Source of the DNA: Catenovulum maritimum
GTDB lineage: Bacteria > Pseudomonadota > Gammaproteobacteria > Enterobacterales > Alteromonadaceae
Assembly (NCBI RefSeq): GCF_001050375.1
Contig: NZ_KQ130484.1
Coordinates: forward strand, 209,357 to 273,356
Length of the DNA stretch: 64,000 bases
Reading direction: 5' to 3'
In this document: in pieces, positions 1 to 8,959 of the stretch
How the letters are laid out: every line of letters begins with the position of its first letter
How positions within the stretch are numbered: the stretch's first letter is position 1
Notes under the pieces: model-generated
Seen by the model: only the letters and a program-made list of their open reading frames with translations
Told to the model about the DNA's origin: nothing
Database searches by the model: none
Translations under genes and position numbers: made by a program

Positions 1-2259
1 AAGGTTGCAGGTCACAGAGATGGCTTTGGTTTTGTGCTGTTAGAGCATGGTACAAAAGATTTATTTTTACCCATTCATCAAATGGAATCTGTTATTCATG
101 GTGATCTTGTCTTAGCTAAAGCTTCAGGGAAAGAGCAAAGAGGTAAGCGAGAAGGGCGCATTATTCGGGTCATTAAACCTAGACAAGAAGATATTGTTGG
201 CCGCTATTTTACTGAGCAAGGTGTGAGCTTTGTCGTGCCGGATGATTCTCGAATTGGTCAAGACATCATGATAGATAAAAACTCAACCAAAGGTGCCCGA
301 CATGGGCAAATGGTTGTAGTTGCTATTACTCAAAGGCCAAGTAAACGCGCGAGCGCAGTTGGAAAGATTATTGAAGTTTTAGGTGAGCACATGGCCCCTG
401 GAATGGAAATTGAAGTCGCGTTAAGAAATTATGATATCCCTCACGCTTGGCCAAAAAACTTAGATAAAGAGTTAGCAATTTGGGGTGAAGAAGTGCCCGA
501 TTTTGCTAAATTAGACAGAGTCGACCTACGTGATTTGCCTTTAGTTACCATAGATGGTGAAGATGCTAGAGATTTTGATGATGCCGTCTACTGCGAACGG
601 AAAAAATCGGGTGGTTGGCGTTTATGGGTTGCGATCGCGGATGTTAGCTATTACGTAAGACCCGGTACTATTGTCGATGATGAAGCAAATAAAAGAGCAA
701 CTTCAGTTTATTTCCCAGAACAAGTTGTTCCTATGCTGCCTGAAGTTTTATCTAATGGTTTATGCTCATTAAACCCTCAAGTTGATCGCTTGTGTATGGT
801 TTGCGAGATGACTGTGAGTGAACGAGGCGTATTATCAGGTTATAAATTTTACCAAGCCGTGATGAATTCTCACGCTAGGTTAACTTATACAAAAGTAAGC
901 TCAATTCTAAAAGGGGATGAAGCGCTTCGCCAGCGTTATCAGGCCCAAGTTCCTCATCTCGAAACCTTACATGAGATGTATCAGCAGCTTAAAAAGTCTC
1001 GTGAAAACCGCGGCGCGATTGAGTTTGAAACGCCTGAGCCTAAATTTGTATTCAATTCACTCAGGAAAATAGACACGATAGAATTAGTCGTTCGTAACGA
1101 CGCGCATAAGTTAATTGAAGAGTGCATGATTCTAGCGAACGTGGCTGCTGCTAGATTCATTACTAAACATAAGGCTAAGGCCTTATATCGAGTACATGAT
1201 AAGCCAGATAGTGAAAAGTTAGCCCAGTTTATTGGCTTTTTAAGCGAGCTTGGTATCACTTTTACTATGGGTGATGAACTTAACCCAACAGATTTTAAAG
1301 ATTTGGTGGATAAAATTCAGGGCAGGCCAGATCAAGAACTTATCCAGACTATGTTGCTGCGCTCAATGAAGCAGGCTATTTATAGTGGCGATAATGTCGG
1401 GCACTTTGGTCTAGCACTGACTGGATATGCGCACTTCACCTCGCCTATTCGACGTTATCCAGATTTGATTTTGCACAGAGCTATTAAGTCGATTCTCTGT
1501 TCGCAAAAAATGATGAAGGGAGATAATGGCGAGTATACCTACGATGAAAAGCAAATGAATGATCTTGGCGTGCATACATCTATAGCTGAGCGTCGAGCAG
1601 ACGAAGCCACACGCGATGTCGCTAATTGGCTAAAATGTGAATACATGCAAGACCATGTTGGTAGTGAGTTTGAAGGTGTTATATCTGCCGTTACTAGTTT
1701 TGGTTTTTTTGTTCGTATTAATGACTTACATGTCGAAGGCTTAGTACATGTGAGTAGTTTGCAAAGTGATTTTTATATCTATGATGCAAAGAGACACTTA
1801 TTGATTGGTGAGCAAAAACGTAAGGTTTATAAGCTAGGTGATGAGATTGCTATTAAGGTATCTGCGGTTAACTTAGAAGATAAGAAAATAGACTTTTTAT
1901 TGGCCGGTCAAGACGCTTCACCAACAGGCAAAGGGAATAAGGGTCGAAAAGATAGAAAAGAGAATTCAAGAAGCCGAGATAAAAACTCGAAAGGAAAAGA
2001 GTCACGAAGAGAAAAATATGGCTCTAGCAAAACGAAGGCTGTTAAATATACGCCTTCAACAGCGAAACCTACAGCGAATGACAGTCGCGACTCGACGGAT
2101 AGTGAAAAACCTAAATCTAAAAGCAAAACACAAATGCTGATGGAAAAAGAAAATGCTAATAAAAAATCCGGCAAGCCAAAAGGCAAGTCTTCAAGTCGGA
2201 AGAAAAAAGCAGTCACGACTAAGAAGCATGCCAAGCGTCAAAGTAATAAACGCAAGTAA
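1..2259 (+). CDS. rnr: Ribonuclease R, 5' end missing
   Basis: 3'-5' exoribonuclease of the RNB family that degrades structured RNA in the cytoplasm. The reading frame is open from base 1, and the first residues (KVAGHRDGFGFVL) already match the first cold-shock domain, so the real start lies upstream; about 752 residues are visible against about 813 in E. coli. The RNB active-site cluster GEDARDFDDAV, with its metal-binding aspartates, is encoded near 553-585. A C-terminal S1 domain covers roughly 1650-1910, followed by a long Lys/Ser-rich tail typical of RNase R. The GTG at 34 is internal, not the start. rlmB follows 93 nt downstream, as in many gammaproteobacteria. Confidence 0.97.
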   Translation, partial: KVAGHRDGFGFVLLEHGTKDLFLPIHQMESVIHGDLVLAKASGKEQRGKREGRIIRVIKPRQEDIVGRYFTEQGVSFVVPDDSRIGQDIMIDKNSTKGARHGQMVVVAITQRPSKRASAVGKIIEVLGEHMAPGMEIEVALRNYDIPHAWPKNLDKELAIWGEEVPDFAKLDRVDLRDLPLVTIDGEDARDFDDAVYCERKKSGGWRLWVAIADVSYYVRPGTIVDDEANKRATSVYFPEQVVPMLPEVLSNGLCSLNPQVDRLCMVCEMTVSERGVLSGYKFYQAVMNSHARLTYTKVSSILKGDEALRQRYQAQVPHLETLHEMYQQLKKSRENRGAIEFETPEPKFVFNSLRKIDTIELVVRNDAHKLIEECMILANVAAARFITKHKAKALYRVHDKPDSEKLAQFIGFLSELGITFTMGDELNPTDFKDLVDKIQGRPDQELIQTMLLRSMKQAIYSGDNVGHFGLALTGYAHFTSPIRRYPDLILHRAIKSILCSQKMMKGDNGEYTYDEKQMNDLGVHTSIAERRADEATRDVANWLKCEYMQDHVGSEFEGVISAVTSFGFFVRINDLHVEGLVHVSSLQSDFYIYDAKRHLLIGEQKRKVYKLGDEIAIKVSAVNLEDKKIDFLLAGQDASPTGKGNKGRKDRKENSRSRDKNSKGKESRREKYGSSKTKAVKYTPSTAKPTANDSRDSTDSEKPKSKSKTQMLMEKENANKKSGKPKGKSSSRKKKAVTTKKHAKRQSNKRK

Positions 2260-2352
2260 TGTCTTTCGTTAGTAGTCGAAAATTTACGTATAGAATTCAT
2301 TAACTTTGATTTTATTATCAAAGTTAAATAACGTCATAATTGGAAAAATAAA

Positions 2353-3096
2353 GTGAGTAAATCAGAATTAATATATGGCATGCATGCCGCTGAAGCGTTG
2401 CTGAATAGTGCGCCTCATAGAATGATAGAACTATTTTGTTTAAAGGGGCGAGATGATAAAAGATTAAATAATATCATCAATTTAGCTCGTAAAAATGGTA
2501 TCACAGTTCAGTTTGCCCAACGTAAAGCGCTAGATGATAAAGCTGCAGGGGAACAGCATCAAGGGGTTGTTGCACGTGTTCAACCAGCACCTATTTTAAA
2601 TGAAAATGATTTAGATGAAATTTTAGATAAACTGAATCGCCCAGCATTTTTACTGATTTTAGATGGTGTGACAGATCCACATAACATAGGTGCTTGTTTA
2701 AGAACGGCTGATGCCGCGGGTGTTGATGCTGTTATCGTGCCCAAAAATAAATCCGGTGGTTTAACCGCTACAGCACGAAAAGTCGCTTGTGGAGCTGCTG
2801 AAGCTGTTCCTTTTATACAAGTAACTAACTTAGCCAGAACTTTAAAAGAAATCCAACAGAAAGGTGTATGGGTTGTCGGCACTGCAGGTGAAGCCACACA
2901 GACAGTTTACCAAGCTAAGTTAACAGGACCAATTGCTTTAGTTATGGGCGCAGAAGGCGAAGGCATGCGTCGTTTGACAAGAGAAACTTGTGATGAGTTA
3001 ATCTCAATTCCTATGTCTGGTTCAGTTTCTAGCTTAAATGTCAGTGTTGCAACGGGTGTAACCTTATTTGAAATTGTTCGTCAAAGACAAAGTTAA
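2353..3096 (+). CDS. rlmB: 23S rRNA (guanosine-2'-O)-methyltransferase RlmB
   Basis: SPOUT-class enzyme that 2'-O-methylates G2251 (E. coli numbering) in 23S rRNA using SAM. The 247-residue length is close to the 243 of E. coli. An N-terminal substrate-binding domain (about 1-75) precedes the SPOUT domain with its three motifs: [22 protein letters not shown] and [15 protein letters not shown], which form the trefoil-knot SAM pocket. The start is a GTG giving [12 protein letters not shown], which aligns with the family N-terminus; the first ATG would remove the conserved beginning. It follows rnr, the usual arrangement. Confidence 0.96.
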   Translation: MSKSELIYGMHAAEALLNSAPHRMIELFCLKGRDDKRLNNIINLARKNGITVQFAQRKALDDKAAGEQHQGVVARVQPAPILNENDLDEILDKLNRPAFLLILDGVTDPHNIGACLRTADAAGVDAVIVPKNKSGGLTATARKVACGAAEAVPFIQVTNLARTLKEIQQKGVWVVGTAGEATQTVYQAKLTGPIALVMGAEGEGMRRLTRETCDELISIPMSGSVSSLNVSVATGVTLFEIVRQRQS

Positions 3097-3113
3097 GCGA
3101 ATTAAGAATCGAG

Positions 3114-3347
3114 ATGGATTGTATTAAAGGCTGTGGCGCGTGTTGTATTGCGCCTTCAATTAGTTCTTTGAATAAGCCTGCAGGTGTTAGATGCCAACAT
3201 TTATCCCAAGAAAATACCTGCCTAATTTTTAATAAGCCAGAAAGGCCCAAGGTTTGTAGTGAATTTAAAGCTTGTGATTGGATATGTGGTCAAGGGGCTG
3301 ATAATGCATTACAGGTTTTAATTGATTTAGAATCTGCAACTCAATAA
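3114..3347 (+). CDS. YkgJ-type cysteine-cluster protein
   Basis: A 77-residue protein with nine cysteines (3, 7, 10, 11, 27, 36, 48, 54, 58) in the CxxxCxxCC...C...C...C pattern of the YkgJ/UPF0153 family, thought to chelate zinc or iron. It has no signal peptide, so it is probably cytoplasmic. It starts 17 nt after rlmB and is probably co-transcribed. The biochemical role of the family is not established and I infer none. Family membership is fairly secure from the Cys spacing and the GxxC(Q)HL and C-x-IF-x(6)-P-x-x-C segments. Confidence 0.8.
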   Translation: MDCIKGCGACCIAPSISSLNKPAGVRCQHLSQENTCLIFNKPERPKVCSEFKACDWICGQGADNALQVLIDLESATQ

Positions 3348-3470
3348 TTAAATCAAAATTTTATTAGCAGGTCAGTTTTAAGTTATACCAGTTCACCTAA
3401 GTTTTTGATCTATATTTTACTGGGTAAAATTGAGGAATAATTAGGATGGAGTGGTATTAATTAAAGCTAA

Positions 3471-3507
3471 AAATAAAAATAGCCGAACAAGTCGGCTATT
3501 TTTATTT
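3471..3507. terminator. Bidirectional intrinsic terminator
   Basis: A perfect 16-bp inverted repeat (3471-3486 and 3492-3507, loop ACAAG-like) with core AGCCGA/TCGGCT and A- and T-rich outer arms gives a U-tract on both strands. It lies 29 nt after the rpoH stop on the minus strand and would also end the rlmB transcript. Confidence 0.85.
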
Positions 3508-3535
3508 AACTCAATTTAGATATTAGTAAACCGTC

Positions 3536-4387
3536 TTACAGTTCACCCATAGCATTTCTAAGCTTTTTCATCGCGTTAGTTTCTAACTGGCGAACTCGTT
3601 CTGCAGATACTTGGTATTTAGCCGCAAGCTCTTGCAAAGTAATTTTATTGCTGTCGTTTAACCAGCGAGCACGGATAATATCTTGGCTTCTCTCGTCTAG
3701 GGTTGAGATAGCGCTAAATAAACGTGCGTTGGCGTGATTATCCCATTGATTACTTTCCACATCGTTCGCTAAATCAGAATTAGTATCTTCTAAAAACTGA
3801 GCAGGTGAGAAATTAGTGGTTTCATCATCGTCATTTGCTAAATCGAAGGCTTGATCTTGGCTACTCATACGAGTTTCCATTTCAAGCACATCTTTACGCG
3901 TAACGCCTAGGTCGTTTGCGACTTTATCGACTTCTTCGTGGTTAAACCAGCCTAAACGCTTTTTCGACTTACGTAAGTTAAAGAATAATTTACGTTGCGC
4001 TTTTGTCGTCGCAACTTTAACTATACGCCAGTTTTTTAATACATATTCATGGATTTCAGCTTTTATCCAATGCACAGCGAATGAAACTAGTCTAACACCT
4101 ACTTCTGGATCGAATCTTCTTACCGCTTTCATCAAGCCGACATTACCTTCTTGGATAAGATCTGCTTGTGGTAAACCGTAACCAGAGTAACTTTTAGCTA
4201 TGTGCACAACGAATCTCAAATGAGACATGATAAGTTGTTGTGCTGCATCTAGATCGCCATCGTTGAATAAACGTTCTGCGAAACCTTTCTCTTCTTCAGC
4301 GGTTAAAACTGGGATGCTGTTGACACTTTGGATATATGAATCCAGGCTACCAGCCTGAGGTACTAAGGCTAATGCTGTTGTTGTCAT
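3536..4387 (-). CDS. rpoH: RNA polymerase sigma-32 factor RpoH
   Basis: Heat-shock sigma factor directing RNA polymerase to chaperone and protease promoters. At 283 residues it is almost the E. coli length (284). Visible are region 2 ([18 protein letters not shown], then [11 protein letters not shown]), the RpoH box ([17 protein letters not shown]), which distinguishes it from other sigma-70-type factors, and region 4 HTH ([21 protein letters not shown]). The ATG at 4385-4387 is preceded by GGAG six nt away; a TTG 12 nt further upstream is unlikely. The usual ftsYEX neighbours are not adjacent here; the gene stands alone, facing rlmB. Confidence 0.96.
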   Translation of the reverse strand: MTTTALALVPQAGSLDSYIQSVNSIPVLTAEEEKGFAERLFNDGDLDAAQQLIMSHLRFVVHIAKSYSGYGLPQADLIQEGNVGLMKAVRRFDPEVGVRLVSFAVHWIKAEIHEYVLKNWRIVKVATTKAQRKLFFNLRKSKKRLGWFNHEEVDKVANDLGVTRKDVLEMETRMSSQDQAFDLANDDDETTNFSPAQFLEDTNSDLANDVESNQWDNHANARLFSAISTLDERSQDIIRARWLNDSNKITLQELAAKYQVSAERVRQLETNAMKKLRNAMGEL

Positions 4388-4714
4388 GAAGAACTCCAAT
4401 ATAAACGTACAAAACTACTAAACTTAAAGCTAGCTAAATAAGCTAGAGACCTTAAGTGTACTGACTGTGTATCACTCTCGCTTATTGACTATTAAAAGTC
4501 AAACAAGTTCATATAAAAATATCGAATAATAAATCGTTTTCTTGAATTTTTATGCTAATAGCTTTTAACAAATTAAATATATCGGATCTTTGTGACAATT
4601 GGCAGATACAAAACGTTAAATTTGGCTTACACTTTATTAATGTTGAATATTTGTAATTTTTTAGTCACTTTTTAACAACTAAGTTAAGGTGACTTGTTCG
4701 ATTTGAGGGGGAAT
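4388..4714. other. Divergent promoter region between rpoH and the EAL-HDOD gene
   Basis: A 327-nt gene-free stretch that must carry promoters for both flanking genes. It is very A+T-rich. A palindrome TTGACT-ATTAAA-AGTCAA sits at 4485-4502, upstream of rpoH; the TTGACT half on the minus strand could act as a -35 element or the whole as an operator, but no convincing -10 at 17 nt was found. I saw no open frame or structured RNA family I recognise. Confidence 0.5.
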
Positions 4715-5935
4715 ATGTATTCTTACGTTGCTCGCCAAGCTATTCTGACTGCTGATGAAAAAATACATGGCTATGAACTCCTATTCAGAAATAGCTTTGA
4801 AAATACTTTTCCGGATATCTGTCCAGATCAAGCGACATCAAATATATTAACAAATAGCCACTTAACTCGAGGGTTAGAGTCCCTTACTGGCAATAAACTG
4901 ACTTATTTAAATTTCACAGAAGAGACATTATTAAATAATTTTCCAACTTCGCTTGATCCCAAGCATGTCGTCATTGAAATTTTAGAAACGGTTACCGTTA
5001 GCCATGAATTATTAGATACCTGTCGAGCATTAAAAAAACAGGGCTATCGCTTAGCACTAGACGATCATGACTTTGATCCTAAATGGGATATTTTTCTACC
5101 CTATATAGATGTTATAAAAGTCGATGTCAGGCAGTTTAATATACTCCAAATTTCTAAATACATCCGCCGAATTCAAGGTGGTGGTGTCCAATTAATTGCA
5201 GAAAAAGTGGAAACAAGAGAAGAATTTGAAAAGTTAAAAACTTTAGGTTTTGAGTTATTCCAAGGCTATTTCTTTTCTAAACCAGAAGTCATTCAATCTA
5301 AACAGTTATCTTTAAATAAACTAAACTTAATTGATTTAATTGATCAGGCCTCAAAAGAAAATTTAGATTTAGAGGCTATCTCTAAGATAGTTGAAAAAGA
5401 CGTTTCATTATCCTTCAAACTATTAAGATTTATTAATAGTGTTGGTTCAGGTTCAAGCCAAAAAATAGGCTCATTAAAGCATGCCTTAGCCTATATGGGA
5501 GAAACCGAGCTGAAGAAATTTATCTGTTTATTGGCTTTAGCTGGGTTAAATGCAGGTAAAACAGAAGAGTTATGTATCCTATCTCTGATTAGAGCTAAAT
5601 TTTGTGAAAAATTAGCACGGGATCGAGAAGATAGTGAAAACCCTCCAGTGGCGTTTTTAACTGGGATGTTTTCTCTAGTCGATGCAATTTTAGATGAACC
5701 TATGGCGCAAGTTGCCACTAAACTTCCGCTCTTAGATGATATCCAAAGCGCATTAATTCATCAAAATGGCTATTTAGGCGATTACTTAAGGTTGGCACTC
5801 AGTTATGAACATGGTAAATGGGAAGAAACGGATAGCCTAGCTGAGCGTTTAAGCATTAGTGTTGATAATATACATACTTATTATAGTGAAGCGCTAGAAT
5901 GGGCTAATACGTTAGAGGCTACAGGTCAATTGTAA
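4715..5935 (+). CDS. EAL-HDOD two-domain signalling protein
   Basis: 406 residues: an EAL-type domain (about 1-190) followed by an HDOD domain (about 195-406), the architecture of the YuxH-like family linked to c-di-GMP signalling. The EAL signature reads EIL (88-90) and the usual DDFGxG loop reads DDHDF (117-121), so the enzyme is degenerate in part. Asn66, Lys136 and the EKVET motif (163-167) are retained, so catalysis cannot be excluded. The ATG at 4715 has a strong GAGGGGG Shine-Dalgarno 3-6 nt upstream, which decides against the TTG at 4694. It is transcribed divergently from rpoH and has no obvious operon partner. Confidence 0.88.
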   Translation: MYSYVARQAILTADEKIHGYELLFRNSFENTFPDICPDQATSNILTNSHLTRGLESLTGNKLTYLNFTEETLLNNFPTSLDPKHVVIEILETVTVSHELLDTCRALKKQGYRLALDDHDFDPKWDIFLPYIDVIKVDVRQFNILQISKYIRRIQGGGVQLIAEKVETREEFEKLKTLGFELFQGYFFSKPEVIQSKQLSLNKLNLIDLIDQASKENLDLEAISKIVEKDVSLSFKLLRFINSVGSGSSQKIGSLKHALAYMGETELKKFICLLALAGLNAGKTEELCILSLIRAKFCEKLARDREDSENPPVAFLTGMFSLVDAILDEPMAQVATKLPLLDDIQSALIHQNGYLGDYLRLALSYEHGKWEETDSLAERLSISVDNIHTYYSEALEWANTLEATGQL

Positions 5936-5948
5936 ATCGCTTGACGGT

Positions 5949-5973
5949 AACAAGGGAGAAGAGCTCCCTTGTT
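5949..5973. terminator. Terminator-like hairpin between convergent genes
   Basis: A perfect 10-bp stem AACAAGGGAG/CTCCCTTGTT with a 5-nt loop lies 13 nt after the EAL-HDOD stop and 17 nt after the speA stop (minus strand). The U-tract is short on both sides, so efficiency is uncertain. Confidence 0.55.
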
Positions 5974-5990
5974 GGTTAAAACCTCTTAGT

Positions 5991-7871
5991 TTACAGCTCA
6001 AAATAAGTGTAGCCTTCTAATCCTGAAGATAATATGTAAAAGTAATTAACTTGTTGTTCAGGTGTCAAATCACTTTGTTTTAGCTGAGATTGATATTGGC
6101 TCAGTAACTCAGGTTTATTGAAATGTACCGTTTTTAGCACAGATTCTACAGTGTCGCCGTAAAGCTTATTGTTTACTTGCCAGCCACCATGACTGTCAAA
6201 CTCAACGTGAGCTGAATCTGTATCACCAAATAAGTTATGCAAATCACCGAGAATTTCTTGATAAGCACCGACCATGAACATACCCAATAAGTAGTCCTGT
6301 TCTTGATTATATTCAGGGACGGGCAAACTAGTTTCTATCCCCATACCATCGCTATACTGCCTAATTTGACCATCAGAATCACAAGTAATATCTTGGATAA
6401 TTGCTCTTGTGGTTAATGGCTTGTCTAAGTGGGTTAAAGGTACAATTGGGAATATTTGACCTATTCCCCAAGCATCAGGCAATGATTGGAATAAAGAAAA
6501 ATTACAAAATAATTTGCAGGCTAATTTTTCATTTAGGCTTTCAACAAGTTCTCTATGTACTCTTGCAGTCGGGTCAAGTTTAGCCTGTATTTGATGCAAT
6601 ACATTAAAGTATAAGGTTTCTAACTCAGCCCATTGTTTAAGGGATATGAGCCCCATGGTAAATTTTTGTTGGCCGTCGCTAAAATAAAACACAGCGTCAT
6701 GATATTTTTCAATCGCATTTCGCGACGTAATATTATCGCTTAATTCCGCCATCTCAATACTTTCCTGAGCCGCGTTATAAGATAATTTTGGCTGTTGAGA
6801 TAATTTAGGCGGCGTCTCTTTTTCTATGATATTCGTAATTAAGACTGCATGGTGGGCGGTTAGTGCCCGACCTGATTCACTGATAATATTTGGGTGTGGT
6901 AAACCTGCTTTATCACAAACTTCTGAAATCCCTGTCACTATATTTCTAGCATATTCGCCCATATCATAGTTCATTGAGCAGCTACTTCTGCTTGCACTGC
7001 CTTCATAATCAACACCCAAACCACCACCGACATCTATTGTATGAAGAGGAATGTCTAACTGAGTGAGTTCGCAGTAGTAGCGAGCGCATTCTTTAATCGC
7101 TAGTTGTATGTCTCGGATATTGGCAATTTGTGAACCAAGATGAAAATGAACCAGCTTAAAGTGCTCTAGTTTATTGGCTTGGTTTAATATGTTGATCGCT
7201 TCTAATAACTGACTAGACGTTAAACCAAATTTACCTTTTTCTCCGCCAGAATTTTGCCATTTTCCTTTACCAACCGAATTTAAACGAATCCGGATACCTA
7301 TATTCGGTATTGCCCCCATTTTTTCGCTTTCACTGAGTAACAATTTTAGTTCTGATAATTTTTCAACGACTACAAAAACTTGATGACCTAGTTGCTGAGC
7401 AATAATAGCCAATTGTAAAAACTCTGCGTCTTTATAGCCGTTACATATTATTTTGATTGGCTTAGGTGCTATGCCTAAAATAGCGAGTAATTCAGGTTTG
7501 CTACCCGCTTCTAAGCCAATTTGTGGTGACGATTGCACTAGCTTACGTACAACACTTTGCTGTTGGTTTACTTTAATCGGGTAAACGGATGTGTATTCGG
7601 CACCATATTCAAATTGCTTGATAGCATCATCAAAGGCTTTGTTTAAGCATTTTACTTTATCCTGTAACACATCAGTAAAGCGCAATAAGATTGGTAATCT
7701 TAAGCCTGATTCTATAAGCTCATTAACTATGTCGTTTACAGGTACTTTCTGTAACGACGTTGTTGACGGGTGGACGCAAAGCTTCCCAGAATCGGAAATA
7801 TCAAAGTAGCCGTCGCTCCATTCTGAAATGTTATATACAGCTTTTGCTTGAGATGAAAAATTATCTGTCAT
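5991..7871 (-). CDS. speA: Biosynthetic arginine decarboxylase SpeA
   Basis: PLP-dependent fold-III decarboxylase converting arginine to agmatine, the first step of the agmatine route to putrescine. The 626 residues are slightly shorter than E. coli SpeA (658), the difference being mostly N-terminal. The PLP lysine is Lys100 in VYPIKVNQ. Further signatures are LEAGSKPELLAIL, HFHLGSQIANI, DVGGGLGVDYEGS and ESGRALTAHH. It is divergent from speE with 147 nt between the start codons, so the polyamine genes share one control region; no agmatinase gene (speB) is visible nearby. Confidence 0.96.
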   Translation of the reverse strand: MTDNFSSQAKAVYNISEWSDGYFDISDSGKLCVHPSTTSLQKVPVNDIVNELIESGLRLPILLRFTDVLQDKVKCLNKAFDDAIKQFEYGAEYTSVYPIKVNQQQSVVRKLVQSSPQIGLEAGSKPELLAILGIAPKPIKIICNGYKDAEFLQLAIIAQQLGHQVFVVVEKLSELKLLLSESEKMGAIPNIGIRIRLNSVGKGKWQNSGGEKGKFGLTSSQLLEAINILNQANKLEHFKLVHFHLGSQIANIRDIQLAIKECARYYCELTQLDIPLHTIDVGGGLGVDYEGSASRSSCSMNYDMGEYARNIVTGISEVCDKAGLPHPNIISESGRALTAHHAVLITNIIEKETPPKLSQQPKLSYNAAQESIEMAELSDNITSRNAIEKYHDAVFYFSDGQQKFTMGLISLKQWAELETLYFNVLHQIQAKLDPTARVHRELVESLNEKLACKLFCNFSLFQSLPDAWGIGQIFPIVPLTHLDKPLTTRAIIQDITCDSDGQIRQYSDGMGIETSLPVPEYNQEQDYLLGMFMVGAYQEILGDLHNLFGDTDSAHVEFDSHGGWQVNNKLYGDTVESVLKTVHFNKPELLSQYQSQLKQSDLTPEQQVNYFYILSSGLEGYTYFEL

Positions 7872-8018
7872 ATTTTTGTGCTAAAACGAAAAAACTTCGC
7901 TTAGTTTAATCTTAATATTTATCATCAGCTATTATTTAATGAGAAATATTGCTTGAGTTACCGTTGACGGGCAGATTTTTGCCAAATTTGGATTTATTTT
8001 TAGCTAATTGAGGGTTTT

Positions 8019-8873
8019 ATGTCCGATTTTGCATCACCATATTGGTTCACCGAGCAGTGTGATAAGACTGGCTCCGCTTTTTCTTTAAGAGTTAAAAACA
8101 AAATTGTTGAGAAGCAATCTCAATTTCAAAAAATAGAAATATACCAAACGACAGATTTTGGTTATCTGATGGTATTGGATGGTTGCACTATGGTAAGTTC
8201 TCGTGAGAACTTTTTTTATCATGAAATGATGTCTCATCCTGCTTTATTTACTCATCCTAAACCGCAAAATGTTGTTGTGATAGGGGGAGGTGATTGTGGC
8301 ACTTTGAAAGAGGTGCTTAAACACACCAGTGTCGAAGCTGCGACTCAAATCGATATTGATGAGTTAGTCACCGACATGGCCAAACGTTATTTCCCTGAGC
8401 TATGCGAAAGTAACCAAGATCCTAGAGCTCAGATTATTTTTGGTGATGGAATCAAGTTTATGCATGATGCTTTACCAGAGTCACTTGATATTATTATTGT
8501 GGATTCAACCGATCCCGTTGGGCCAAGTGAGGGACTATATGACTATGCTTTTTATCAATCTTGTTTAAATGCCTTAAAACCAGATGGTATTTTAGTCCAG
8601 CAAAGTGAATCACCTATCTTGCATCAAAAGTTAATAAAAGAAATGAGAGAAGCTATGCTCGAGGTTGGTTTTTCTAATTTACAAACCATCATTTTTCCTC
8701 AACCTATCTACCCGAGTGGGCTATGGTCTTGCACTTTAGCAAAAAAACAGGGCGATTTTGGTGAGTTTAGGCATAAAGACGCAGCCGAAATGTCTAATAA
8801 TTGCGAGTATTACAGCCCTGTTGTCCATCAAGCTGCTATGAGATTGCCTAACTTCTTGAAGAAATCTTTATAG
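8019..8873 (+). CDS. speE: Polyamine aminopropyltransferase (spermidine synthase) SpeE
   Basis: Transfers an aminopropyl group from decarboxylated SAM to putrescine. The 284 residues match the E. coli length (288). The SAM-binding loop IGGGDCGTLKEVLKH (88-102) and the catalytic/substrate-binding DSTDPVGPSEGLY (Asp162, Asp165) are present. The ATG has GAGGG six nt upstream. It is divergent from speA; no speD (SAM decarboxylase) is visible in the window, so the aminopropyl donor must come from a gene elsewhere. Confidence 0.95.
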   Translation: MSDFASPYWFTEQCDKTGSAFSLRVKNKIVEKQSQFQKIEIYQTTDFGYLMVLDGCTMVSSRENFFYHEMMSHPALFTHPKPQNVVVIGGGDCGTLKEVLKHTSVEAATQIDIDELVTDMAKRYFPELCESNQDPRAQIIFGDGIKFMHDALPESLDIIIVDSTDPVGPSEGLYDYAFYQSCLNALKPDGILVQQSESPILHQKLIKEMREAMLEVGFSNLQTIIFPQPIYPSGLWSCTLAKKQGDFGEFRHKDAAEMSNNCEYYSPVVHQAAMRLPNFLKKSL

Positions 8874-8959
8874 TTAGCTGTATTTTCCCTGTGCTAGGTC
8901 TTCTTTCTATTTGATTGGAGAGAAGAGTCTATCGAGTTAGCTAACCCTAGCTTTGGCTG

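Noticed and set aside
1908..2234. Long minus-strand reading frame opposite the rnr tail
   Set aside because: It is the mirror of the Lys-rich tail codons of rnr, has no ribosome site and gives low-complexity Phe/Leu/Ser protein.
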